From positions 434,001 through 498,000 of the forward strand of contig NZ_UTIQ01000199.1 of the NCBI RefSeq assembly GCF_900582625.1: a DNA stretch of 64,000 nucleotides. Reading direction: 5' to 3'. The translations under genes and the position numbers were made by a program. Of this stretch, positions 17,427 to 27,537 are shown piece after piece (positions within the stretch are counted from its first letter, which is position 1; each line of letters starts with the position of its first letter). Below the pieces are notes generated by a model. The model saw nothing but the letters and a program-made list of their open reading frames with translations, searched no databases and was not told the DNA's origin. Source of the stretch: Pseudomonas viridiflava. GTDB lineage: Bacteria > Pseudomonadota > Gammaproteobacteria > Pseudomonadales > Pseudomonadaceae.

Positions 17427-18332
17427 CTAACTCCCCTCCCACGCCTGCGTCTTCAAAAAATCGATAAACGCCCGAAGCGGCGACGGCACGTGTCGGCGGT
17501 CGTTGTAGTACAGATAAGGCCCTTCGAATCCCTGCCACCAGTCTTCCAGTACCGGCAACAGCGTGCCCTGTTTGAGCAGCGGCCCGAGGTATTCCTCGAA
17601 GGTGTAGATCACGCCCACGCCGCCCAGCGCAGCGCCCACTTCCAAGTCCTGGGAGGAGCTGAGCAGCGGCCCCTGGGGCGGTACGCGAATGGTCGCACCG
17701 TCTTTTTCAAATTCCCATACCCCGAGTTTGCCGCTCTCGAAGCGGTGCCCGATCAGGCGGTGGTTCAGCAGGTCGCGGGGGTGCAGTGGCGTGCCGTTCT
17801 GCTCCAGGTAACCCGGCGATGCGGCGGCCACGAAGCGCTGTCTGCGCGGGCCGATGGGCACGGCGATCATGTCCTTGGCCAGACTTTCTTCGTAGCGCAC
17901 GCCGGCATCATAGCCGGCGGCGATCACGTCGATGAAGGTGTTGTTCATCGTGACTTCAATGCTTACCCCAGGGAAATTTTCAAGAAAGCGAGGCACCAGC
18001 TTGGGGAGTATGAAACGGGCTACGGGCACCGGGACGTTAAGGCGCAGCGTGCCAACCGGGCGCAATGAGTTGTCGTCTAGGTCGCCAAACGCGGCGCCTA
18101 TCTCCTCAAGTGCCGGGCGTAGCCGTTCCAGTAGCCGAGCGCCCACTTCGGTGGGAAATACGCTGCGGGTTGTGCGGTTGAGCAGCCTCACGCCCACATC
18201 GCTTTCCAGCCGGCGTACGCAATCGCTAATGGACGAAGCCGACATGCCACGCTTCTGCGCCGCCACGCGGAAACCGCCCGCCTCCACGACGGCAGCGAAC
18301 AGTGCGACATCAGAAAGGTTGGGCTGGCGCAT
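17427..18332 (-). CDS. LysR-family regulator
   Basis: Regulator of 301 residues. The N-terminal winged helix has VAAQKRGMSASSISDCVRRL, and the substrate-binding domain begins near 90 (GTLRLNVPVPVARFILPKL). It is transcribed away from the SDR gene with a 163-bp shared promoter region, the classic arrangement for a LysR activator and its target. It belongs to the large CrgA/DsdC-like subgroup; the ligand is unknown. The ATG at 18332 (MRQPNL) is preferred to one four codons upstream. Confidence 0.88.
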   Translation of the reverse strand: MRQPNLSDVALFAAVVEAGGFRVAAQKRGMSASSISDCVRRLESDVGVRLLNRTTRSVFPTEVGARLLERLRPALEEIGAAFGDLDDNSLRPVGTLRLNVPVPVARFILPKLVPRFLENFPGVSIEVTMNNTFIDVIAAGYDAGVRYEESLAKDMIAVPIGPRRQRFVAAASPGYLEQNGTPLHPRDLLNHRLIGHRFESGKLGVWEFEKDGATIRVPPQGPLLSSSQDLEVGAALGGVGVIYTFEEYLGPLLKQGTLLPVLEDWWQGFEGPYLYYNDRRHVPSPLRAFIDFLKTQAWEGS

Positions 18333-18495
18333 GGCAGAAACCACCTAGAGAGGATGTCGAATTGTACGGTCAGCCGTACATAGCGTCCATTTCAATACGG
18401 CTTATCGCCAACAATCGACGGGTAAACAATCCCCCACGTCGACGCACCGCTTCGTAGCGGCTCGTCAGTCCATTCCGCAACGTGAGGATCGAACA

Positions 18496-19545
18496 ATGAC
18501 CAACGCAACCCTGCACATAACGCATGAAGGTAACGCCGGCTCCGCGTGGCGCCGAGGTCTGGCCACTGTCGGCCTGGCCCTGAGCTGCCTGCTGGAACCG
18601 AGCCTGACCAGCGCTCAGAGCCAGCCGAAAGCGGACTGGAGCCCTGCGGACATGCCCTCCCAGAACGGCCGTTTTTACGTGGTAACCGGCGGCACCAGCG
18701 GCATGGGTTATGAAGATGCCAAGGCCCTGGCAGCGGCTGGTGCGCATGTGGTGATCGCGGCACGCAACCCGCAGCGCGGCGAGGAAGCCATTGCCCGTAT
18801 CAAGCAAGAGGTGGCCGACGCCAAGTTGCAATTCGAAGCGGTCGACCTGGCGGATCTGGCGTCGGTCAAAGCATTAAGCCAACGCCTCAATACCTCGCTG
18901 CCGCGCCTCGATGGGCTGATCAACAACGCAGCGATCATGTCTGTTCCCGAACGAGGCACTTCGGCGGACGGCTTTGAGCTCCAGCTGGCTACCAATTACC
19001 TGGGCCACTTCGCCCTCACCGCCCAGTTGCTGCCGTTGTTGCGCAAAGCCGATGGCGCTCGGGTGGTGACGCTGTCCAGCATTGCCGCCCACCGCGGCAG
19101 CATCAATTTCGACGACCTGCAGGCCGAAAAAGCGTACGTACCGTTCGACATCTATGCCCAGTCCAAGCTGGCAACCCTGATGTATGCCTTCGAGCTGCAA
19201 CGCCGCAGCGAGGCAAACCATTGGGGAATAACCAGCATTGCCGCGCACCCTGGCGTGGCCGTTACCGAGCTGATCAAACGCGGCCCGGGCCTGGATAGCG
19301 ACATCGGACGCACCTGGGCCAAGGATATCGAGCGCTACCACACCGCCGCTCAGGGCGCTGTGCCGACGCTTTACGCAGCTACCTCGCCAGACGCCCAGCC
19401 AGGCGCCTACTACGGCCCGACCGGTGAACAGGAAAAGCGCGGTCCGCTAGGCCTTGCCAGCATCCCGGCCGCAGCCAAAGACGCCGAAGCCGCCGCTCGC
19501 CTGTGGACGATCAGCGAACAGTTGACCGGCGCCAGCTACCGCTGA
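18496..19545 (+). CDS. Short-chain dehydrogenase/reductase with N-terminal export-like segment
   Basis: NAD(P)-dependent oxidoreductase of 349 residues, retinol-dehydrogenase/WWOX-like. The cofactor motif is TGGTSGMG at about 65, followed by NNAAIMSV, the catalytic Ser region VVTLSSIAAHRGS and YAQSK. The first 42 residues look like a signal peptide (LATVGLALSCLLEPSLTSAQ), which is unusual for an SDR. Either the enzyme is exported or anchored, or translation starts further in, for example near the ADMPSQNGRF segment where the fold begins. It is probably regulated by the divergent LysR protein. Confidence 0.82.
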   Translation: MTNATLHITHEGNAGSAWRRGLATVGLALSCLLEPSLTSAQSQPKADWSPADMPSQNGRFYVVTGGTSGMGYEDAKALAAAGAHVVIAARNPQRGEEAIARIKQEVADAKLQFEAVDLADLASVKALSQRLNTSLPRLDGLINNAAIMSVPERGTSADGFELQLATNYLGHFALTAQLLPLLRKADGARVVTLSSIAAHRGSINFDDLQAEKAYVPFDIYAQSKLATLMYAFELQRRSEANHWGITSIAAHPGVAVTELIKRGPGLDSDIGRTWAKDIERYHTAAQGAVPTLYAATSPDAQPGAYYGPTGEQEKRGPLGLASIPAAAKDAEAAARLWTISEQLTGASYR

Positions 19546-19567
19546 ACCTCGCGCCAGGAGAGTCATC

Positions 19568-20911
19568 ATGTTGTCAGCAACCCTTGGGCAGCGCCTCGGC
19601 GCCGCCATCAATGCCGAACGTAATGAGCTGAGTCCCGCGATTGCCGGGTTCGCGCTGTTTTTCTGCCTGTTTTGCGGCTATTTCATGTTGCGGCCGATTC
19701 GCGAGTCGATGGGCATCATGGCCGGTATCGAAAACCTGCAATGGCTGTTCACGGCCACGTTTGTGGTCATGCTGGTGGCGGTGCCGTTGTTCGCCTGGCT
19801 CAGCTCAAGGGTGCCGCGTATCCATTTCGTCGACTGGGTGTACGGGTTTTTCTGCCTGAATCTGCTGGCTTTCGCTGCACTCTTTCAGCTCAGCGCCGAC
19901 AGTGTCTGGCTGGCCCGCGTCTTCTATGTGTGGATATCGGTCTACAACCTGTTCGTGATCTCGGTGGCCTGGAGCTTGATGGCGGACGTTTTCGACGCCC
20001 AGCAAGCCAAACGGTTGTTCGCGTTTATTGCCGCAGGTGCCAGCGTCGGCGGGCTGGCCGGGCCGGCACTGAGCGCGCTGCTGGTGGGAACCATTGGCCA
20101 GTCAGGCCTGGTGCTGCTGGCGGGGCTGCTGCTGGCCGGCGCACTGGCGCTTAAAACACCACTGATGCGCTGGCGGGAAATCGGCGGCGCTGGCAGGCCG
20201 GGCGCGCCCCTGACCGAGAGCACCAGCCGTGCGGTGAAGGGCAACCCGTTCAGTGGCTTGACGCGGATTTTGAAGTCCCCGTACCTGTTCGCCATCGCCC
20301 TCTTTGTGGTGCTGCTCGCCACCGTGACGACCTTTCTGTACTTCGAGCAGGCGCGCCTGGTGGCCGAGCATTTCCCGGATCGGGCAGCGCAGATCCGCGT
20401 GTTCGGCATCATCGATGTCATCGTCCAGGCCGGTGCCTTGCTGTCGCAGTTGTTTATCACCGGGCGCATCGCTCACAAGCTGGGCGTGCGCATGTTGCTG
20501 GCGATCGTCCCCATTCTGGTGTGCGTCGGGTTTATCGGTCTGGCCCTGGCGCCCTCCTTTGCCATGCTGGCAGCGCTGATGATCGTGCGACGCATCGGCG
20601 AGTACGCCTTTGTACGGCCAGGCCGGGAAATGCTCTTCGCGCCGCTGGACGTCGAGAGCAAATACAAGGCCAAAGGGTTTATCGATACGGTTGTGTATCG
20701 GGCCGGGGATGCCCTCAGCGGATGGATAAAGAGTGGCCTGGACATGCTCGGCCAGGGCGCCATGCTGGTGGCGCTGGTCGGCGCAGCTTGCGCTTTGTTC
20801 TGGGGTGCACTGGGCTGGTACCTGGGCAGGAAGGCTGATGCATTAAGCAATGGCTCGACGCCCGAACGGCGGCTGATCAGCGACCGAAAGCCGGCGACTG
20901 TCAGCCATTGA
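19568..20911 (+). CDS. NTP/NDP exchange-type (MFS-like) transporter
   Basis: Polytopic membrane protein of 447 residues with about 12 hydrophobic segments. It fits the bacterial relatives of ATP/ADP translocases: FCLFCGYFMLRPIRESMG early, RLFAFIAAGASVGGLAGP in the middle, then KSPYLFAIALFV and the conserved KAKGFIDTVVYRAGD near 360. Such proteins are common in free-living bacteria and their substrates are unknown. It follows the SDR gene by 22 bp with CAGGAG before the ATG and is probably cotranscribed. Confidence 0.75.
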   Translation: MLSATLGQRLGAAINAERNELSPAIAGFALFFCLFCGYFMLRPIRESMGIMAGIENLQWLFTATFVVMLVAVPLFAWLSSRVPRIHFVDWVYGFFCLNLLAFAALFQLSADSVWLARVFYVWISVYNLFVISVAWSLMADVFDAQQAKRLFAFIAAGASVGGLAGPALSALLVGTIGQSGLVLLAGLLLAGALALKTPLMRWREIGGAGRPGAPLTESTSRAVKGNPFSGLTRILKSPYLFAIALFVVLLATVTTFLYFEQARLVAEHFPDRAAQIRVFGIIDVIVQAGALLSQLFITGRIAHKLGVRMLLAIVPILVCVGFIGLALAPSFAMLAALMIVRRIGEYAFVRPGREMLFAPLDVESKYKAKGFIDTVVYRAGDALSGWIKSGLDMLGQGAMLVALVGAACALFWGALGWYLGRKADALSNGSTPERRLISDRKPATVSH

Positions 20912-20996
20912 TGGCAGGCGATGGGGCCGGCCTGGAGGGTTTCGGCGCAAAAACGCGTTCGGCCAGTCAGCAACCCGGGCCGAACGCATTCATTGC

Positions 20997-22424
20997 TCAG
21001 TTACCCCAGCCAACCACGCCTTTGATTTCCAGAAAGTCGTGAATGCCCCAGCCGGCATATTCACGCCCGTTGCCGGATTGTTTGTAGCCGCCGAACGGGG
21101 CGAAGGTGTCCCAGTCCGGGTAGTTGAGGTACACGGAACCAGCGCGCATGCGCCCCGCTACCTTGCGGGCATGTTCGATGTCGCCGGATTGAATGTAGGC
21201 GGCCAGCCCGTAAACGGTGTCGTTGGCCATTTCAATGGCCTGCTCTTCGGTTTCGTACGGAAGGATCGACAACACCGGGCCGAAGATTTCTTCGCGTGAG
21301 ATGGTCATCTGCGGAGTGACGTTGCCGAATACGGTTGGTCGCACGTAGTAGCCACTGCTCAGACCTTCGGGTCGGCCCAGCCCGCCGGTTACCAGGGTGG
21401 CGCCCTCCTCTATGCCTGCAGAAATCAGGCCCTGAATCTTGTTGAATTGCGCTTCGCTGATCACCGGGCCGAGGGTGGTGGTTTCCTCATTCGGGCTGCC
21501 GGTGACCATGGCTTCAGCGGTGGCTTTGGCAATTTCCAGGGCGCGGGCGTGGTGGGTGGCGGGCACCAACATGCGGGTCGGTGCGTCGCAGCTCTGGCCG
21601 GAGTTGGAGAAGCAGCCTTGCACGCCTTTGCTCACGGCCACTTCCAGATCGGCATCGGCAAGCACGATATTTGCCGATTTGCCGCCCAGTTCCTGCGCAA
21701 CGCGTTTCACCGTATCGGCGGCGGCTTTGGCCACAAGAATGCCGGCGCGGGTTGAGCCGGTGAACGACACCATGTCCACTTTCGGGTGCGCCGTCAGCGG
21801 CGCGCCAACATCCGGGCCGTTGCCATTGACCAGGTTGAAAACGCCAGCCGGAACGCCCGCTTGGTGCAGAATTTCGGCGAAGATAATGCCGGTCAACGGC
21901 GCGATTTCACTGGGCTTGAGCACCACGGTGCAACCAGCGGCAATGGCCGGCGCCACCTTGCAGACGATCTGGTTCAGCGGCCAGTTCCATGGGGTGATCA
22001 ACGCGCACACGCCAATTGCTTCACGCACTACGCGGGTGCTGCCGTGCTGCTCGCTGAATTCAAATTTTTCCAGTGCGCTGATGGTGCTTTCCAGGTGCGC
22101 GCGACCGCTCCAGATTTGCGCGTCACGGGCAAAGTGCAGCGGTGCACCCATCTCCTGGCTGACGGCGCTGACCAGGTCTTCGTAGCGCAGGTTGTAGACA
22201 CGCAGAATCTCTTTCAGCAGTGCCACGCGCTGTTCGACGCTGGTGTTCGAAAACGCCGGAAAGGCTTTGGCAGCAGCGTTCACGGCCTTGTCGACGTCGG
22301 CGGCGTTGCCCACGGCAATATTGATAAAGGCCTGTTCGGTGGCCGGATTGATGACGTCGAGCGTCTGGCCGGATTCAGCGGCAACCCACTGGCCGTCGAT
22401 ATAAAACTGTTGTGCGTTGTTCAT
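20997..22424 (-). CDS. NAD(P)-dependent aldehyde dehydrogenase
   Basis: Aldehyde dehydrogenase of 475 residues, normal for the family. The cofactor segment is ITPWNWPLNQIVCKVAPAIA, the general-base glutamate lies in QELGGKSAN and the nucleophilic cysteine in SNSGQSC. It is the last gene of the long minus-strand amine operon-like run and would oxidise an aldehyde (probably an aminoaldehyde) released by the upstream FAD oxidases. The exact substrate is not predictable. Confidence 0.9.
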   Translation of the reverse strand: MNNAQQFYIDGQWVAAESGQTLDVINPATEQAFINIAVGNAADVDKAVNAAAKAFPAFSNTSVEQRVALLKEILRVYNLRYEDLVSAVSQEMGAPLHFARDAQIWSGRAHLESTISALEKFEFSEQHGSTRVVREAIGVCALITPWNWPLNQIVCKVAPAIAAGCTVVLKPSEIAPLTGIIFAEILHQAGVPAGVFNLVNGNGPDVGAPLTAHPKVDMVSFTGSTRAGILVAKAAADTVKRVAQELGGKSANIVLADADLEVAVSKGVQGCFSNSGQSCDAPTRMLVPATHHARALEIAKATAEAMVTGSPNEETTTLGPVISEAQFNKIQGLISAGIEEGATLVTGGLGRPEGLSSGYYVRPTVFGNVTPQMTISREEIFGPVLSILPYETEEQAIEMANDTVYGLAAYIQSGDIEHARKVAGRMRAGSVYLNYPDWDTFAPFGGYKQSGNGREYAGWGIHDFLEIKGVVGWGN

Positions 22425-22451
22425 GGTGCCCTCGCTTGAGAATTGGCCGAC

Positions 22452-23951
<1,500 letters not shown>

Positions 23952-24002
23952 AACGCTCTCCAGGGCCGCAGCGCTGGCTGCGCCGGGCCTGTCATAAAGG
24001 GT

Positions 24003-24362
24003 TCAGGCCTTGACGGCGGCCTGCAGGGCGATTTCCACCAGAATATTGTCGGCGGCCATATTGGCTTCCACGGTGGCACGCGCGGGCAGCGCGTCCTGCG
24101 GCACCCACTCGCGCCAGACCGCGTTCATCGCGGCGAAGTCCTGCACGGCATGCTTGAGCCAGATTTGTGCGAACAGAATGTGCGATTTGTCAGAGCCGGC
24201 CTCGGCCAGCAGCGCATCGATTCGCGCCAGCACCTGGGCGGTCTGCCCGGCCACATCCTGGGTGCGGTCGGCGGGCACCTGGCCGGTGATGTAAACGATG
24301 CCGTTGTGCACCAGTGCGTGACTGAGCAGACCGGGGTTGGGTTGCAGACGGGTAATGGTCAT
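24003..24362 (-). CDS. RidA-family protein (imine/enamine deaminase-like)
   Basis: Protein of 119 residues, the usual RidA length. It has GIVYITGQVPAD near the start and the conserved arginine in PARATVEANMA, which binds the substrate carboxylate in true RidA deaminases. RidA proteins hydrolyse reactive imines made by amine and amino-acid oxidases. Its place beside two FAD amine-oxidase-like genes fits that role. Confidence 0.82.
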   Translation of the reverse strand: MTITRLQPNPGLLSHALVHNGIVYITGQVPADRTQDVAGQTAQVLARIDALLAEAGSDKSHILFAQIWLKHAVQDFAAMNAVWREWVPQDALPARATVEANMAADNILVEIALQAAVKA

Positions 24363-24386
24363 GGACGAGGCTCCGTAGTGGATGGG

Positions 24387-25421
24387 TCAGGAAATTTTCA
24401 GCACGGTACGGCCAACCAGTTGGCCTTTGCGCATGCGGTCGAAGATGTCGTTGATGTCGTCGAGGCGTTCCAGGCTGATCTGCGCTTTCACTTGCCCACG
24501 GGCGGCAAACGCGACGGCTTCGTGCAGGTCCTGGCGGGTGCCGATGTTGGAGCCGGTGATGGTCAGCTCCCAGCCGCTGATGCTGGAGATCGAGGCGCGC
24601 ACGGCGTCGGCGTCGCCGCCGGGCAAGCCGATAAACACCGCTGTGCCGCCTGGGCGCAGCATTTTTACCGACTGTTCGAAGGCTGCATTGGCGGTGGCCG
24701 TTACTAGCACTGCATGCACGCCGCCGGGAATTTTGTCCTTAAGGGTTTGCACCGGGTTGTCGAGGGCGTTGACCAGCACCTCGGCGCCATAGCTGCGCGC
24801 CAGTTCAAGCTTGTCAGCGCCAACGTCGATGGCGGCAACCCGCAGGCCCATGGCGATGGCGTATTGCACGGCCACATGGCCAAGCCCGCCGATGCCCATC
24901 ACCGCCACCCACTGCCCGGGCCGTGCGCCAGAGCGCATCAGGCCACGGTAGGTGGTCACGCCGGCACACAGGATCGGCGCCAGCGCATACAGATCGGTGC
25001 CTGCCGGAATGCTGGCGACAAAGGCCGCCGGCGCGATCATGTATTCGGCGTAGCCACCCTGCTTGCTGTAGCCGGTCGACTCGCGCCGCGCACAGATGGT
25101 TTCCATGCCGCCCAGGCAGAATTCGCAGGTGCCGCAGGCGCTGTACATCCACGGCATGCCGACGGCGGTGCCGATGGCCGGCTCTGTTACGCCGGCGCCG
25201 AGGGCGGCAACGTGGCCGGTAATTTCATGGCCAGGAATCAGCGGCAGCGTGGGCAGGTCGGACCAGTCACCGTCCATTGCGTGCAAGTCGCTGTGGCACA
25301 CGCCGCACGCGACGATGCGGATTAGAATCTCGCCGGGGCCAGGTTGCGGAATCGGCACCTGCTCGATGCGCAGCGGCTCGCCAACGGCATGCAGAACGGC
25401 GGCTTTCATGGTTTGGCTCAT
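24387..25421 (-). CDS. Zinc-dependent alcohol dehydrogenase, AdhP/AdhA-like
   Basis: MDR-family alcohol dehydrogenase of 344 residues. The catalytic zinc site shows CGVCHSDLHA, GHEITGHV and the later cysteine in LCAGVTTYRG. The structural zinc cysteines are in CGTCEFCLGGMETIC, and the NAD motif is MGIGGLGHVA. It would interconvert an alcohol and aldehyde in the same pathway as the two aldehyde dehydrogenases nearby. Confidence 0.9.
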   Translation of the reverse strand: MSQTMKAAVLHAVGEPLRIEQVPIPQPGPGEILIRIVACGVCHSDLHAMDGDWSDLPTLPLIPGHEITGHVAALGAGVTEPAIGTAVGMPWMYSACGTCEFCLGGMETICARRESTGYSKQGGYAEYMIAPAAFVASIPAGTDLYALAPILCAGVTTYRGLMRSGARPGQWVAVMGIGGLGHVAVQYAIAMGLRVAAIDVGADKLELARSYGAEVLVNALDNPVQTLKDKIPGGVHAVLVTATANAAFEQSVKMLRPGGTAVFIGLPGGDADAVRASISSISGWELTITGSNIGTRQDLHEAVAFAARGQVKAQISLERLDDINDIFDRMRKGQLVGRTVLKIS

Positions 25422-25522
25422 TGCGTTGTCCTCAATGTTCCGCCCGCAGATTCGGGCAATTCGGCGCCTATACCGCGGGCCGAAGCCCGCAGCAGGATTA
25501 GCTGTGAAAGGGGGCCGGAGCG

Positions 25523-26314
25523 TTAGCCCACGGGACGCAAACTGCGCGATGCGCTGGCGATGGTGCGCGCGGCGTTGATCACTTTTGGCGCCAGTTGTTT
25601 GCGCGCATCGTCGAGGGTCCAGCGGCTGAACGGCACGGAAATACCCACGGCGCCCAGCGGATAACCATCGGCGTTGACCACCGCTGCCGCCACGCTGATG
25701 TCACCGGCGAAATACTCTTCCTGCGCGAAGGCGTAACCCTCGCTGCGCGACTCGGCAACGATGGCGCGCAGTTGCTCCAGGTCGGTCACGGTGGTGGCCG
25801 TGTAGCTCTGGCGGTCCGAGGCCTGAAGAATGGCGTCGGCTTCGGCGGGCGGCAGCGCGGCCAGGTAGGCGCGCCCCGCTGCCGTGCAGTACATCGGCAA
25901 ATGCCGGCCCAGCGGCATATGAATGGAAATCTGCTTGTGGCTGGGAAAGCGCGCCACGTAGAGCATGTCCAGCCCGCACGGTTCGAGCAGGTTGCAGCTT
26001 TCTTCCACGTCGCGGTTGAGCTCATGCAGGTAGGGATTGGCGCGCTCGATCAGCTCGCTGGTTTGCAAATAACCGGTGCCCAAATCGAGGGATTTGGGCG
26101 CCAGGCGAAAGCGCTTGGTCACCGGTTCCTTGTACAGATACCCAAGTGCTTCGAGGGTAAATGCCGAACGCTGCACGGTGCTCTTGTTCAGCCCGGTGGC
26201 TTCGGCCAGCTCGACCAGGCTCATGCTCGGGCGCCCGGCGCGAAAGGCAGTCAGCAGTGCCAAGCCTTTCGACAAGGCAGTGATGAACAGTGGCGAGTCT
26301 TCCAGAGAGCTCAT
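25523..26314 (-). CDS. IclR-family regulator embedded in the amine gene run
   Basis: Regulator of 263 residues with an N-terminal winged helix (SLVELAEATGLNKSTVQRSAF) and a C-terminal effector domain (MPLGRHLPMYCTAAGRAYLA, GISVPFSRWT). It is oriented with the catabolic genes, between the FAD oxidase and the alcohol dehydrogenase, rather than divergent from them. It probably senses the substrate or an intermediate; this is inference from position. Confidence 0.88.
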   Translation of the reverse strand: MSSLEDSPLFITALSKGLALLTAFRAGRPSMSLVELAEATGLNKSTVQRSAFTLEALGYLYKEPVTKRFRLAPKSLDLGTGYLQTSELIERANPYLHELNRDVEESCNLLEPCGLDMLYVARFPSHKQISIHMPLGRHLPMYCTAAGRAYLAALPPAEADAILQASDRQSYTATTVTDLEQLRAIVAESRSEGYAFAQEEYFAGDISVAAAVVNADGYPLGAVGISVPFSRWTLDDARKQLAPKVINAARTIASASRSLRPVG

Positions 26315-26367
26315 GGGTTTTATCCTTGTTTTGCCGATAACGGCACATCAATCACGGGGCGTTTCAA

Positions 26368-27537
26368 TTATTCAAAATGGCTCAACACAATTCCCGGCTC
26401 CACCACCGGCTGATTGCGTTCAAACCGGTCGACGGCAAAGGGCCGCATGCGCTCGTCTACCTCGCCGCTGACGATCGCTTTGGCCAGCAATTCACCCGCA
26501 GCCGGGGCGCCGGCATGGCCGTAGCACCAGCCAGCGCTGATAAACAGGCCCGGCAACTGCTGATGCGCGCCCAGCAGCGGACCAAAATCTTTGGAGATAT
26601 GCACCAAGCCGGCCCATTGGCGCAAGATCCGCGCGTGGCCCAGTTGCGGAAACATCTCCAGATACGCCTTGGCAGTGGCCGCCATCACCGGCACATCGGC
26701 ATTGAGCGTGTGCTGGGGACGCTCCGCCACTTCGGCCCCGCCCACCACTTCGCCGCGCGCAGTCTGGTGCATGTAGCAGAGCCGATCCAGCAGTGCCACG
26801 GCCGGCCCAATCAGCGGGCGCATCGGTTCCAGCGCCATCGCTTCCAGGCGCATCGGATAACCATCCAGTGGCACGCCGGCCAGTTGCGCCAAGCGGTTGC
26901 TTTCAGCGCCGCCGGCCAGCACCAGGGTGTCGGTGGCGATGCGCTGCTCGTCCACCCTCACCCCGCCAATGCGCCCGGCGCTCTGGTCGATGGCGGTCAC
27001 TTCAGTGCGGTAAAGAATCTTCACGCCGCGCGCTTCGCAGGCCTGACGATAGGCATACATGGCCGCGTGATGGGGCGCTACGCCGCTGTCCGGCAGGTGC
27101 ACGGCCGCACTCACACGCTCGTGGGCCAGGGCCGGCAACACCTCGCGCAGCCCGGTGGCGGTCAGCAGACTGGAATTGATGCCGCACTCGCGGTGCACCT
27201 CCAGCGTGCGGTCGAGCATGGCGGCCGTGCTGCTGCGCTCGCCGACCATGGTGTAGCCGCGCCGCGAGTACATGACGTTCTCGCCAAGGCGCTTCGAAAG
27301 TCCCTGCCACAGGTGGCACGAATGGGCGAAAAAGCGCGTCCACTCCGGCGAGCTGAAGGCGCCGCGAATCAGCGTGCCGTTGCGCCCTGATGCCCCGCCC
27401 TGCCAGTAACCGGCATCCAGCACGAGAATGTCGCGCACGCCCAGTTCAGTGAGGTTGAAGGCCAGCGACAAGCCTTGAATGCCGGCGCCGACGATGATGA
27501 TCGAGGCCTGGCTTGGCAGTGGGTGAGCGGCCGTCAT
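26368..27537 (-). CDS. FAD-dependent amine oxidase, sarcosine-oxidase-beta-like
   Basis: DAO-superfamily flavoprotein of 389 residues. The ADP-binding motif is IIIVGAGIQGLSLAFNL. The segments SGRNGTLIRGAF and ENVMYSRRGY align with SoxB of heterotetrameric sarcosine oxidase. It removes hydrides from the C-N bond of a secondary amine or amino acid. The start ATG at 27537 overlaps the stop of the upstream gene by four bases, so the two products are likely subunits of one enzyme (compare HcnBC and opine oxidase). Confidence 0.85.
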   Translation of the reverse strand: MTAAHPLPSQASIIIVGAGIQGLSLAFNLTELGVRDILVLDAGYWQGGASGRNGTLIRGAFSSPEWTRFFAHSCHLWQGLSKRLGENVMYSRRGYTMVGERSSTAAMLDRTLEVHRECGINSSLLTATGLREVLPALAHERVSAAVHLPDSGVAPHHAAMYAYRQACEARGVKILYRTEVTAIDQSAGRIGGVRVDEQRIATDTLVLAGGAESNRLAQLAGVPLDGYPMRLEAMALEPMRPLIGPAVALLDRLCYMHQTARGEVVGGAEVAERPQHTLNADVPVMAATAKAYLEMFPQLGHARILRQWAGLVHISKDFGPLLGAHQQLPGLFISAGWCYGHAGAPAAGELLAKAIVSGEVDERMRPFAVDRFERNQPVVEPGIVLSHFE

